From the NCBI GenBank assembly GCA_026214975.1, contig JAOBSW010000312.1, forward strand, positions 113,056 to 177,055: DNA of 64,000 nt, in the 5' to 3' direction. This document shows positions 12,338 through 23,810 of this stretch, piece by piece. How positions within the stretch are numbered: the first letter of the stretch is position 1; the number at the start of each line of letters is the position of its first letter. The translations under genes and the position numbers were made by a program. The stretch is from Gentiana macrophylla. Its lineage: Eukaryota > Streptophyta > Magnoliopsida > Gentianales > Gentianaceae. Under the pieces are notes generated by a model. It saw only the letters and a program-made list of their open reading frames with translations. It was not told where the DNA came from and searched no databases.

Positions 12338-12601
12338 GTTAACACTATCTCTTTTATGAACAACATATATTTGAGTGAAATTTTATTATTTGATTAAGAT
12401 TGTCTTAATTGTGCACGTTTATGTGTGAGAATCTCTTGGATTAGAGGATCGCCCCTTTGAGAACTTATCAGCATAACCGAGCATTACGTTGTGGCATTCC
12501 AACCGTAGTCTTAGATTAAGATACAGATCATAGCTCTCATTGGTTACAATTCAGTTTCTTCCTTGGCAAAACAAAGGATTTGATTCGTAAGGATCACATC
12601 A

Positions 12602-15600
12602 ACAACTTTTTGTATATAATTGTAGTATAGTTTACTCAAAACGAGGATTTACAACTTTTGGTATATAATTATAGTAGTGTTTAGTCAAAACAGGGGTTTA
12701 CAACTTTTTGTATATAATTGTATTAGAGTTTACTCAAAATGAGGGTTTACACCTTTTTGTATATAATGGTAGTAGTGTCTACTCAAAACGGGTGTTTATA
12801 ACTTTTTGTATATAATTAGACATTAGAGTTTACTCAAAACGGGGGTTTACAACTTTTTTGTTTTTAATTGTAGTATAGGTTACTTATAACGGGGGTTTAC
12901 AACGTTTTGTATATATAGATGTATAGAAGAGTTTACTCAAAACTGGGGTTTACAACTTTTTATATAATTGTAGTAGAGTTTACTCAAAACGAGGGTTTAT
13001 AACTTTTTGTATTAAATTGTATTAGAGTTTACTCAAAATAGGGGTTTACAACTTTTTGTATTTAATTGTAGTAGACTTTATTCAAAACGGGGGTTTACAA
13101 CCTTTTGTATATATTTGTATTAGAGTTTACTCTAAACGAGGGTTTACAACTTTTTGTATATAACCGTGTTAAAGTTTACTCAAAACGAGGTTTACAACTT
13201 TTTGTATATAATTGTATTAGAGTTTACTCAAAAAAGGGGTTTAAAACTTTTTGTATATAATCGTAGTAGAGTTTACTCAAAACCGAGGTGTATTTTTTGT
13301 ATATAATTGTAGTAGAGCTTACTCAAAATGGGGGTTTACAACCTTTTGTATATAATAATTGTAGTAGAGTTTACTCAAAACAGGGGTATACAACCTTTTG
13401 TATATAATTGTGTTAGAGTGTACTCAAAATGAGGGTTTACAACTTTTTGTATATAATTGTAGTAGAGCTTACTCAAAACGGTGGGTTTACAACTTTTTGT
13501 ATATAATTAAACAGTAGAGTTTACTCAAAACGGGGGTTTACAACTTTTTGTATATAATTGTAGTAGAGTTTACTCAAAATAAGGGTTTATTACTTTTTGT
13601 ATATAATTAGACATTAGAGTTTACTCAAAATGGGGGTTTAAAATTTTTGTATATAATTGTAGTGGAGGTTACTTATAACGGGGGTTTACAACTTTTTGTA
13701 TATAGATGTATAGTAGAGTTTACTCAAAACGGGGGTTTACAACTTTTTTTGGTATATAATTATAGTAGAGTTTACTCAAAACTGGGGTGTACACCTTTTT
13801 GTATATAATTGTAGTAGAGTTTACTCAAAACGAGGGTTTATAACTTTTTGTATTAAATTATATTAGAGTTTTCTCAAAATTGGGGTTTACAACTTTTTGT
13901 ATATAATTGTAGTAGAGTTTACTCAAAATGAGGGTTTATAACTTTTTGTATATGATTGTATTAGAATTTACTCAAAGCTGGGGTTTACAACCTTTTGTAT
14001 ATAATTGTAGTAGAGTTTACTCAAAATCGGAGTGTATAACTTTTTGTATATAATTGTAGTTGAGTTTACTCAAAACGAGGGTTTACAACTTTTTGTATAT
14101 AATTAGAGATTACTCCAAACAGGGATTTAGGACTTTTTGTATATAAAATTATATTAGAGTTTACTCAAAATGGTTGTTTACAACTTTTTGCATATAACTG
14201 TATTGTAGAGTTTACTGAAAATGGGGGTTTAAAGCTTCTTGTATATAATTGTATTAGAGTTTACTCAAAACGGAGGTTTACCACTTTTTGTTTATAATTG
14301 TAGTAGATTTTACTCAAAATGGAGGTTTATAAATTTTTGTATGTAATTATAATAGAGTTACTCAAAACGAGGGTTTACAACTTTTTCAAAATAATTGTAG
14401 TAGAGTTTACTCAAAACGGGGGTTTACAACTTTTTGTATATAATTTTATAGTATAGTTTACTCAAAACGGGGGTTTACAACTTTTTGTATATAATTGTAG
14501 TAGAGTTACTCAAAACGGGGCTTTACATCCTTTTGTATATAATTGTAATAGAGTTTACTCAAAACGAGGGTTTATAACTTTTTGTATATAATTGTAGAAG
14601 AGTTTACTCAAAACGGGAGTTTACAAGTTTTTGTATATAATTAGACAGTAGAGTTTACTCAAAATGGGGGTTTACAATTTTTTTTGTATAATTTTATAGT
14701 AGAGTTTACTCAAAACGAGGGTTTATAACTTTTTGTATATAATTGTATTAAAGTTTACTCTAAACGGGGGTTTACAACTTTTTGTATATGATTATAATAG
14801 AGTTTACTTAAAACGGAGGTGTATAACTTTTTGTATGTAGTTGTAGTAGAGTTTACTCAAAATGGGGGTTTACAACTTTTTGTATATAATTGTAGTAGAG
14901 TTTACTCAAAACGGGGGTTTTCAACCTTTTGTATATAATTTTATTAGAGTTTACTGAAAATGAGGGTTTACAACTTTTTGTAAATAATTGTAGTAGAATT
15001 TACTCAAAACAAGGGTTTACAACTTTTTGTATATAATTATACAATAGAGTTTACTCAAACTGTGGGTTTACAACTTTTTGTATATAATTGTAGTAGAGTT
15101 TACTCAAAATGAGGGTTTATAACTTTTGTATATAACTGTGTTAGAGTTTCTCAAAATTGGGGTTTACAACTTTATGTATATAATCGTATTAGAGTTCACT
15201 CAAAACGGAGGTGTATAACTTTTTGTATATAGTTGTGGTGAAGTTTACTCAAAACAGGGGTTTACAACTTTTTGTATATAATTGTAGTAGAGTTTACTCG
15301 AAACGGGGGTTTTTAACTTTTTGTATAATATTATAGTAGAGTTTACTCAAAACTGGGGTTTTTAACTTTTTGTATAATATTATAGTAGAGTTACTCAAAA
15401 CTGGGGTTTACAACTTTGTGTATATAATAGTATTACAGTTTACTCAAAACGGGGGTTTTCAACTTTTTGTATATAATTATACAATAGAGTTTACTCAAAA
15501 CGGGGGTTTACAACTTTTTCTATATAATTGAAGTAGAGTATACTCAAAATGAAGGTTTATAACTTTTTGTATATGATTGTATTAGAATTTACTCAAAACG

Positions 15601-16488
15601 GGGGTAAACAACCTTTTGTATATAATTATATTAGAGTTTACTCAAAACGAGGGTTTACAACTTTTTGAATATAATTGTAGGAGTTTACACAAAACGGGGG
15701 TTTACAACTTTTGGTATATAATTGTAGTTGAGTTTACTCAAAACGGGGGTTTACAACTTTTTGTATATAATTGTACTAGAGTTTACTCAAAATGAGGGTT
15801 TATACCTTTTGTATATAATTGTAGTAGAGTTTACTCAAACAGGGGGTTTACAACTTTTTTTATATAATTAGACAGTAGAGTTTACTCAAAACGGGGGTTT
15901 ACAAATTTATGTACATAATTGTAGTAGAGGTTACTCATAACAGGGGTTGACAACTTTTTGTATATAGATGTATAAGTTAATCAAAATTGGGGTTTACAAC
16001 TTTTTGTATATAATTGTAGTACAATTTACTCAAAACGAGGGCTTACAACTTTTTGTATACTATTGCAGTAGAGTTTACTCGAAATGGGGATTTACAACTT
16101 TTTGTATATAATTGTACTAGAGTTTACTCAAAATGAGGGTTTGTACCTTTTTGTATATAATTGTAGTAGGGTTTACTCAAAATGGGGTTTTACAACTTTT
16201 TTTTATATAATTAGATAGTAGAGTTTACTCAAAACGGGGGTTTGCTACAAATTTATGTATATAACTGTAGTAGAGTTAATCAAAACTGGGGTTACAACTT
16301 TTTGTATATAATTGTAGTAGAGTTTACTCAAAATGAGGGTTTATAACTTATTAAATTTTATTAGAGTTACTCAAAATGGGGGTTTACAACTTTTTGTATA
16401 TAATTGTATTAGAGTTTATTCAAAATGTGGGTTTACAACCTTTTGAATATAATTGTAATAGAGTTTAGTCAAAACGAGGGTTTACAAC
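12602..16488. repeat. 49-bp satellite array, second block
   Basis: Continuation of the same satellite. From 12602 to about 15235 it is nearly identical to 26128 to about 28705. From about 15420 to 16488 it is nearly identical to about 10860-11883. The junction of two tandem copies of a segment with a 4.6-kb period therefore lies near 15235-15420. Confidence 0.95.
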
Positions 16489-16568
16489 TGATGTGATATA
16501 TGATGAGATTTATGATGAGGAGCCAGATCCATTAGCACCCATGAAGAAGAGTGATCCATTGGTCATTA
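16489..16568 (+). mobile_element. Gypsy solo LTR copy B, left part
   Basis: First 80 bp of a second copy of the 718-bp solo LTR, starting TGATGTGAT after ACAAC. It is cut at GGTCATTA by the copia-type element that starts at 16569 and resumes at 25490. Confidence 0.9.
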
Positions 16569-18257
16569 TGTTAGGTGTAGTGCCCGAAAGACAATTTGTG
16601 TAATTGTTTTTATGATGAAATTTATCTCACCTTATTACTTGCTTTGTGCTTGTAAATAATACATCTCTTGCAAACCCTAAGTATATCGGTATGTAACCGC
16701 TTAACTCGATTGTATGGCATGCATGCGTGAGGATTGAGTTAGTGGTGATATACTTAAAGCGTTAGTCCGTGGTGAACTTAATCGAGTTTAGGGTCTCTTG
16801 ATTAAAACACCAATAATGCGCCAGAACACCTTAGGGTGTGATAGTCTTATCGGTTTATCGGTAGAGGTACCTACGTGGGGCATTTATATATGATGGCATT
16901 CATATAGAATTTGGACCGATTTAATCTGAATTTCTCGGTATAATTCCGTAATCGAGGAATCTTATTAAATCATTAGATGATCATATATGGATCAACCTTA
17001 ATCTCGAGGTGATCGCAGGATCTTCGCTTGTCCCGGGGTAGTGTTTGATGTGTTGAAGTTACGGTTCACTTTAATATGTGTTCCAAACCACTTCTCATTG
17101 GCACTATCTCCGGATGAGTGAGTAGTTCGATTTTCACAGACATGGAATCCATTCCTTCCTGCGGGAAGTAGAGACGATCCCCTTATTTGTTAGCCCTAAG
17201 AAAGTGATCGATCCCGGGAGTTCACATTTGACTAATTAGGTTCTACTCGGATATGTGTACTAATTGATCATCGAGGGTTGATGGTAAATAAGGATAAGAT
17301 ATTCGAGTCGGGTTCACGGAGACTTCCCACTCGAGAATGGACTGATCTATGGAGGGTTAATCCGTATGTAGTGATTATATCAATGGACGCTTATTCACTA
17401 CATGGGTTGAGTATAAGTATACATCTATAATCGGTAGAGTTCGATTTCGGGTTTATGGTGGCGTAATCCCGGAATTAATAATTAATGTACTTATTACATT
17501 CGATTGAATAATTAATTATTGGAGCTTCACTGGTTATAGTCCATGGTCCCCGATGTGGCTTACGTAATTCGGACTAGTAATCTTGTTACTTGGGCCTCGA
17601 TAATAATTAATTGGTGGGCTAATTAATTGATATGCATAGATATTATTTAGTTGGGCTAAATAATATAATACACATAAAAGACATTTTATGTGGGCTTTTA
17701 AACCCTAAGGGTGGCGCCTCATACTTCATTAAATGCAAGATTTGATTTTCTTGTGTGATTAATGATTAATAAAAGATGATTTATTTGTAATTGATTGATT
17801 GATTAATCACAATCTTTTATAAATGGAATTATCCTTTATTGTGATTTCTTTTTAATTATTTATTTAATTAATTAGAAACTTGGAGGCCAAGGATTTACTC
17901 TCCTATATAAAGAGAGTTCTTCCAAGACATATGGGCATGGAAAATTTCGCCCCACTCATTAAAAAAGGAGAGAAAAAATTTGTTTCTCTTGTCTAGGGTT
18001 TTAGAGGAAGAAAAACTTGGAGTTTTTCTTAGTGTTGCATATCGAGGTGGTTTGTGTATCAAGAAGGGTATCCACCAACCTCCGTTTGGAGAACACATCG
18101 GAAGATCAAGGCGACTCTTCCCGTTATTGGTAACATAATCTTAAACCCCCTTGTAGTACTTAAGTCCTTTAATTACGTATTTTGATATATAAATCGTGAT
18201 CCATCCATTTGCGCATAGATCTAACTTCGTTTAGATCTAAGAACCTCGCATCCTTCA
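16569..18257 (+). repeat. 5' LTR of the non-coding copia-type element
   Basis: Starts TGTTAGGTGTAGTG, ends GCATCCTTCA, 1689 bp, TG/CA ends. TATATAA at 17904-17910 is a good TATA box, followed by GAGAGTTC. It aligns end to end with 23811-25484, with dozens of small differences, many of them CTG or CAG against CG. Confidence 0.92.
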
Positions 18258-18259
18258 TG

Positions 18260-18270
18260 TGGTATCAGAG
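18260..18270 (+). promoter_or_regulatory. Primer binding site (initiator-Met tRNA type)
   Basis: TGGTATCAGAG two bases after the 5' LTR end. This is the standard minus-strand primer site of plant copia elements. Confidence 0.85.
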
Positions 18271-19398
18271 AAAGGTTCCACGATTTATATAATCATAATC
18301 GTAGTTAAACGATTTAAAGGAGTGGAATTGCATGTAGGTGATATTTTACTTATTATTATGCATTAATAATTTTTAAAATTGCTATGGTTGAAGAGATGGA
18401 TTGGGGTTGGCACCGTTTTCCCGTTAGATCTATTGTAAACTCATATAAACGATGAAAATTCGTTCATATGAGTATAGGAAATTATGTAATTTATTTATTA
18501 TTGCAAGTTTAATTTCCTGTAAATAGATCTGTTTAGTAGCTGTTTAGTCTTTTCATTTTTCCCGTTTTTTAAACCGTTAAAACGAAGCTCCCTCCGGTCA
18601 GAATCAAGATTGGAAGTTGATGAACAATCCCACAAAATTTGGCATCGATCAGAGTCCGTATGGATGTCCGTTCGTTGATGAGAAGAGGTAGCTGTAACAG
18701 AAAAAACGCAGGATTCACAGAAACCCTAACTGTGAATTCCTCGATTTTCTGGAAAGGATTGGACCGTTGAAACGGAAATCCGACCGGTCAGATCGATAAA
18801 CATGGAGTTTTGGACATGAGATAAAATTTTCAGGACGATCGGGATTCATCTTAATCCCCGATCGGCCTCGGGAATTAAATAATGCGCTGCTGTAAGAGTC
18901 TGTTTCAGCAGCATGTTGGGCGGCTCACTGGAGAAAATTGACAAGTCAAAGCTCCGATCCAACCGTCCATATTGAAGCCCGAGGAGTGAAGAACAGATCT
19001 GGAAAGTTACGTCGCGGTCCAAGTTTGTTTGGTTTGCCGATCGTCGAAGATTTTGAACAGCTGCAGATTTTGTTAGAAAGTAGTAAACCCTAGTTAGGGT
19101 TTCGTTATTTATTTTCTAATAGGTTAGATACGGGGGTGCCAACGGTCCATCTCGGTGTTTATTTTCCGCACTAGAATACATGTTTAGATTGTATGTGTAG
19201 AACCGGAAAATTGCCATGACATGCATTATATCATGAATTCCACTCCATATGCATACATGTAGAAATTAATTCGAGGAATTAGTTAGGCATGTATAAAACA
19301 CACGATTAGTTTTAATTAATTGTTTGATATTAATTAGAAACTAATTAGGGTAAAAACCGAGGAACACGGGTTTTTTTCAATCGTCGAGGTTGGGTGAT

Positions 19399-19491
19399 GG
19401 ATTCTCGGTGAATCCCACTCTGCGAAAGCATAAGGAGTAAAATCCCGAAACCTCGTGGTTAAGGTGTTGGATTCTCGGTGAATTCCACCTT
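19399..19491 (+). other. Twin hairpins in the leader of the non-coding element
   Basis: GGATTC (19399-19404), loop TCGGT, GAATCC (19410-19415), extended by GTG/CAC across a two-base bulge. A close copy begins 70 bp later (GGATTC 19469-19474, same TCGGT loop, GAATTCC 19480-19486). Two similar stem-loops in a retroelement leader could serve RNA dimerisation or packaging. That role is inference. Confidence 0.4.
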
Positions 19492-20638
19492 ACCTAAGGC
19501 GAGATTACGTTTTTGTTCCGTAGTGTCTACGTGAAAGTTTGATGTTTAAGGATTGGATAATCACGGGCAAACCAGGTTGAAAGTGGTTTAACCACGGTTG
19601 GGTGGTCAACGGTAGCTACGGCTCAATCGACTTCACCCTCCACGTGTGGTGTTTGCGAAGTGCGGCAATCTTGAGCCATCCGAAGAGCCACTACGGCTCA
19701 ACGGACCTCTCCTAGCCTTGACCCGTCCGGCGGCCACATATGTTCTAACGAATAGGTCGGGTGGGCTAGCCCACATAACCGACAACATTCAGGCCTATGA
19801 TTTATTGTTCCTTAATGTAACATCAAGTCCAAAAGCGTGATCGATATACCCACCACTTTTTCAAAATATTGAGTGGGAGTGCGGGAGAGGCGACATCCGA
19901 CCCCACGGCCTCTACTGTTGACACAAACAGCGTGAGAGAATGGTGACGCCTCGTGCCGGCTCTGGACCGGCCTCCTAAGGAAGGCCTTCACCGCTATCAA
20001 AATTCAAGGCTTGGTCTCGAAATGATAGGATTTTGGGTACTCGTCGGAGTCCTTGACCGACCCTAAGGCGACACACTCGGGGTCTACCTAAAAATCTGAG
20101 GACGATAGGTCACACTCATAAAGGGTATTTTTGGTAGTACCTTGGCTGAAAAAGGAAAGGTGATTGACGATCACAAATGAGATGTTCGATTCTCAATCGA
20201 TCTTCAATATTAATCGAAACCTCTTTGACCTACTAAGGCGACGAGGCATTAGATTAAATCCTTGGAACGGTAGGATAGACTATAAGTACTTAGTTTATGT
20301 TCCTAAAATTTTAGTAGTGTATGATTTGGATTTATTTTCTGTCAATTTTATTTACAACTGTTATATATCTTTCTAAGGTGCTAGACTGCTAGTGTAAAAT
20401 TGACTAGTAATGACTTTGTTAAAAGTGGTAAGTAACTAAAACGTTGTATTTATTAATCTCACATGCGATTAATTTTTTGGAAGAGATATTTCTCTTGAAG
20501 CCTTCAAAACTTAAGTGGCGTAAATAGGCATGTCACTGCATTGTCACCACCGTGCGAACGAGAGACAACCGTAGTTAGTTTGAAAGATGATTGGGACGAT
20601 AAAATTCTTCTAGTGAATTGTGTAGTGTCTCTACGAGA

Positions 20639-20659
20639 AATTTTTCCGATAGAAAAATT
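20639..20659 (+). other. Hairpin, 8-bp perfect stem
   Basis: AATTTTTC (20639-20646), loop CGATA, GAAAAATT (20652-20659). Confidence 0.45.
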
Positions 20660-20683
20660 GGAGAATCATAAATTAAAGTGTCG

Positions 20684-20770
20684 CTAGTTAGGCGGTATTT
20701 GGAACCGATAAACTAGTGGGAGCTTTTTATATTATGTTTTTCTAATTTATTAGAAAATAAGTCCCACTAG
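20684..20770 (+). other. Two overlapping, mutually exclusive stem-loops
   Basis: First fold: CTAGTT (20684-20689) with AACTAG (20711-20716), and inside it CGGT (20693-20696) with ACCG (20704-20707). Second fold: CTAGTGGGA (20713-20721) with TCCCACTAG (20762-20770), a perfect 9-bp outer stem, and inside it TTTTCTAA (20738-20745) with TTAGAAAA (20750-20757). Both folds need CTAG at 20713-20716, so they cannot form together. One arm of the second fold contains an AGTGGGAG motif. Confidence 0.5.
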
Positions 20771-20802
20771 GTAACACTTTCATTAGACATCCCACAGTTC
20801 AC

Positions 20803-20857
20803 GAGTAGTGTCTACTCAAACGAGCTGCTAGTTCAAGACTATTTCCTTTTAAGGAAA
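20803..20857 (+). other. Two short hairpins
   Basis: GAGTAG-TGT-CTACTC at 20803-20817, and TTTCCTT-TT-AAGGAAA at 20842-20857. Individually these are within what chance allows. They matter only as part of the series. Confidence 0.3.
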
Positions 20858-20934
20858 GTTAAGAATGGGAAAGAATGTCTATAAGTGTTAATCATCTTAA
20901 CTAAAGTTTTGAGGCTAAACCGAAACATTAATTA

Positions 20935-21040
20935 AAGAAAGTATAGGATAAGGAAAGTGATTTGGATCACTAACCAATGAATCATAGCGACTTTCTTAAC
21001 CGAGTAACTTGAATCAGTGGCTTAGTTCTTTTGGAAGAAC
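20935..21040 (+). other. Nested hairpin and neighbour with identical TTGG loops
   Basis: Outer stem AAGAAAGT (20935-20942) with ACTTTCTT (20990-20997). Inside it AGTGAT-TTGG-ATCACT (20956-20971). Downstream GTTCTT-TTGG-AAGAAC (21025-21040). Two six-base stems with the same TTGG tetraloop within 85 bp are notable. Confidence 0.4.
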
Positions 21041-21187
21041 AATGAAGCTGTGCATTAATAAAGTAACGACGGGTAGTAATTTCAGCTAGAATAGTGGGAG
21101 TGATATAAGGAAATGAATTTCGGATTCTATCCTTGAATATCACGAAAAAAATTTATTTTTACGTTTCTGATTCGTTGAAACAATTGG

Positions 21188-21231
21188 ATTCACTTTCAAC
21201 TCGATATATTGTTGCCTCATAGAAAGTGAAT
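21188..21231 (+). other. Hairpin, 10-bp perfect stem
   Basis: ATTCACTTTC (21188-21197) pairs with GAAAGTGAAT (21222-21231). Loop 24 nt. Confidence 0.5.
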
Positions 21232-21582
21232 ATGACATTTGTAGTATGAATCCGAGACTCGGAATTTTGTTTGATAAAGTCGAACCACTTAGAAAAATTT
21301 GAATAAGTATGTGTAACACATCTAAAACTATTAAAGGTAAAAGGTTTCCGTATTAAGATAAACGACCTTTCAATATCTATTAATTAGTGCATATATCCTA
21401 GAGACAAGACCTCACTGACCGGCTAAGGGTGATTCTATCTCCCGAGTCTTGGAACACTATCTCAAAGGAACAATGACTAAGTTTCCTTTCAATCGGGAAA
21501 GGGTAATAGATTTGAAGGGTAACATAGCTTGTTCACCATGACCTTCGGGTGCAGTGAGAGATACAAGTTAGTGGGAGTTTTT

Positions 21583-21611
21583 GAGTGGTGACATTTTGTC
21601 GATAACTACTC
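21583..21611 (+). other. Hairpin with two stacked stems
   Basis: GAGTGGT (21583-21589) with ACTACTC (21605-21611, one G-U pair), and GACA (21590-21593) with TGTC (21597-21600). Confidence 0.4.
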
Positions 21612-22512
21612 GAAGCGTGATTTAGTTTATCAAAAGAATACGAGGAGGAGTCTACGATTTTAGCGAGAGAATAGAGTATTCCATGCTCGTAAATAGGCTA
21701 TCGCATAGTCTTGGGGTGATGCTCGGCCCGCCTCCTAGTGGAATGTTTCTCGAGGAAGAAACCATAGACTTGCCTGATATAGTTATTAATGTGCTACAAT
21801 ACACTGTTAAACTCGATTAAGATAATTGGTTGCAAAATAACGGTTAACATTATTATAACTGAGAAGTCTACCTAGAAGATGCCAGTGAATTTATGGATAA
21901 TGAGTCAATTCGGTTCACACCACTTCCATAAATGTAGGCATTTAGCATTTAATGCTTGAAGGTAGGACTGGAGATTTTGCGCATACGTTCAGATTGTGAC
22001 TGTTCGTGAAATGCCTTAATGAGACGAGTAAAGGTTGGTTATAAGATTCTTGAGATCAGAAAGTGACGGTTGAACTGTCACAAGCCTTACGATAGAATCT
22101 ATATAAATGTGACCTTAAACCTTGGAGTACGGTTACCCAAAGGTAGTTACTATCTGATTTAATCAGACCACATCCAACATTAGTTGTTGGTGATTACACT
22201 GATAAATACTACTAGATCAGAATGTCAATCCACCCAAGACGTAGTGGGAGTATGGTTTAACCATTGACCCATTGTGATTTTGTTGACTTTATAGTCTGCT
22301 GGGGTGATTGATAACTTGTGGCTCTTTGTGGGCTGTACAGGATTCTGATCAAAGAGGTTGGTTCGAAAACCTTATCCCTGTGAATGGAGTTTTGGTACTC
22401 GGTTATTCGACCTCTTGTAGAACCACCTGAGTGTCTCAGGCCCAGTGGGAGCAATTGGATCTACACGGAAAAGAGTCGAATGAATAGGAAAGTTTTAACT
22501 TTCAGCACAAAG

Positions 22513-22582
22513 CTGAGTGGTCTAGGGGTGATTCCCTAAAAAGGAGAGAGTTAACCAGACATTGAACTCTCTCACCACTCAG
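22513..22582 (+). other. Predicted three-way junction RNA
   Basis: Closing stem CTGAGTGGT (22513-22521) with ACCACTCAG (22574-22582), nine perfect pairs. Within it hairpin 1 is TAGGG-GTGATT-CCCTA (22523-22538). Hairpin 2 is GAGAGAGTT (22544-22552) with AACTCTCTC (22565-22573), nine perfect pairs. The 3' arms of the closing stem and of hairpin 2 are directly adjacent, which favours coaxial stacking. The hairpin-1 motif recurs at 22722-22737 (perfect) and near 22613-22628 (degenerate, inside an AGAAAG/CTTTCT stem). I know of no named RNA family with this layout. Confidence 0.5.
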
Positions 22583-22883
22583 TCTTGCTAGATTTCGTTA
22601 GAAAGCAGAAAATAGGGGTGATTCCACTGAGACTTTCTTGCCGAGAAACAGAGTCGGATTCATTCGAGGAGCGAAGGGTTTTAGCTAAGAATGAATAACG
22701 GATTCGTTACAAAGCGGAAGATAGGGGTGATTCCCTAATACCTTTTTTTGAGACTAACGATATCTTAATTTATTCGAGAAAGAACCATTGGTAGGAAGCT
22801 TTGCCATGGCTTATATCCTTTGTGGATTTAAGAGAACCTCTCGGTCATTTAAAAGTCACATGTTTTAAAATATGTGGACTTGA

Positions 22884-22969
22884 CCAAAATATTGATAAGT
22901 TTTTAGTAGATTGGATATCAATATTGGTAATGTAGTAGTAGTATTAGTGTTCATAAATGATAACACTAA
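22884..22969 (+). other. Two strong hairpins in series
   Basis: ATATTGATA (22889-22897) with TATCAATAT (22916-22924), with CCAA (22884-22887) facing TTGG outside. Then TTAGTGT (22944-22950) with ACACTAA (22963-22969), continued by TCAT/ATGA toward the loop across a two-base bulge. Confidence 0.45.
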
Positions 22970-23798
22970 AGCGGTTGGAAACAACATGGGTGTGCTTTTC
23001 AAGTCGAAGCCCGACACGCCAAGATTCTCTGGATGAGAGAATTGGACTATATTCTAAGAATTTGATTCGGTCAAATTCACAAGAATGAGCCATTGGCTAT
23101 CCCATCCGTCTTATTGGTTAAGATGATCATGCATATACTTATGCAACATTCAACGAGAGTAGTCCTACCTTACATCTCGGAATGATTCTCTAAATCTCGG
23201 ATAAAAGAAAATGGGATAGAGTCTCTCTTGGATAACGGCAAGTCAGGTTATCACAAGTCAATAGTAGTCGAATCTCGGATTCGTGCATTGAAAAGCATTT
23301 TAGTACGTCCTCAAGTATCGTTAGAGAACGAGGAATCATATGCTTGTATATTCGGGTGCAAACTTGAATATGGTTGACTACTTATATCGATTCGACTTGT
23401 AGTCGATTAAGGATGATCATTAAGTTGATCTCGGGCTCGGTGTTTACTCATAGTGCTTAGAATTTCCCTTTTGGTGCGGGAGTAATTCCAGTGTCGATAA
23501 GCCGATATCACTTCATTGTGAAAGCAGTGAAGAGATAGCTTAGAAGGATCTTCTCGGTCACAAGAAGTCAAAAGCATATTGAGAGAGAGTACCGCTTTGA
23601 TTGGAAGGACCGACAACGTTTCAATCCTAAAGATCGTCTCGAGTCGACAACCTAGCTAATCGATTGTACCAAGTCGAGTGCTTGGAGGGTGCGGCATTGA
23701 TGGATATGTCTCATCTGCTTTTAGAGCAAGTGGGAGAGTGTTGTGAATAAGATGAGAAAGGGTGTGCTCTAAAAACAATCATTACTTGTCATTTCGTG

Positions 23799-23809
23799 CA
23801 AGTGGGAGA
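23799..23809 (+). promoter_or_regulatory. Polypurine tract of the non-coding element
   Basis: CAAGTGGGAGA directly before the 3' LTR (a single T intervenes). This is the plus-strand primer site expected of a copia element. It contains the AGTGGGAG octamer that recurs inside the element. Confidence 0.75.
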
Positions 23810-23810
23810 T

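Larger units (their letters stand above)
11884..12601 (+). mobile_element. Ty3-gypsy solo LTR in the satellite (copy A)
   Basis: This 718-bp block is unlike the satellite around it. It starts TGATGTGAT and ends ATCACATCA, a perfect 9-bp inverted repeat with TG/CA ends. It is flanked on both sides by ACAAC (11879-11883 and 12602-12606), a 5-bp target duplication. Its first 265 bp encode the C-terminus of a Ty3-gypsy pol protein. Next come a 3' untranslated part, a TATA box (TATATATAG at 12329-12337), and the R/U5 part. There is no second LTR, primer site or interior, so it is a solo LTR left by LTR-LTR recombination. It resembles the gypsy LTR at 46559-47409 in layout and in short blocks (the TATA region, CCCACATTG). 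Confidence 0.9.
18271..23798 (+). other. Interior of the non-coding element: no ORF, structured and motif-rich
   Basis: About 5.5 kb without a believable gene. The first 2 kb look like a long leader and hold two related hairpins 70 bp apart (19399-19415 and 19463-19491, GGATTC-TCGGT-GAAT cores). The octamer AGTGGGAG occurs at 19872, 20715, 21093, 21570, 22243, 22444, 23729 and 23801. From about 20640 to 23404 there are many inverted repeats with short loops. The strongest are listed as separate features. The ORFs at 19646-19840, 20164-20376, 22257-22454 and 23407-23616 have no recognisable domain and I do not regard them as genes. Confidence 0.6.

Noticed and set aside
19646..20376. Small ORFs in the leader of the non-coding element as possible gag
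   Set aside because: No gag, zinc-knuckle or other motif, and no codon-like pattern.
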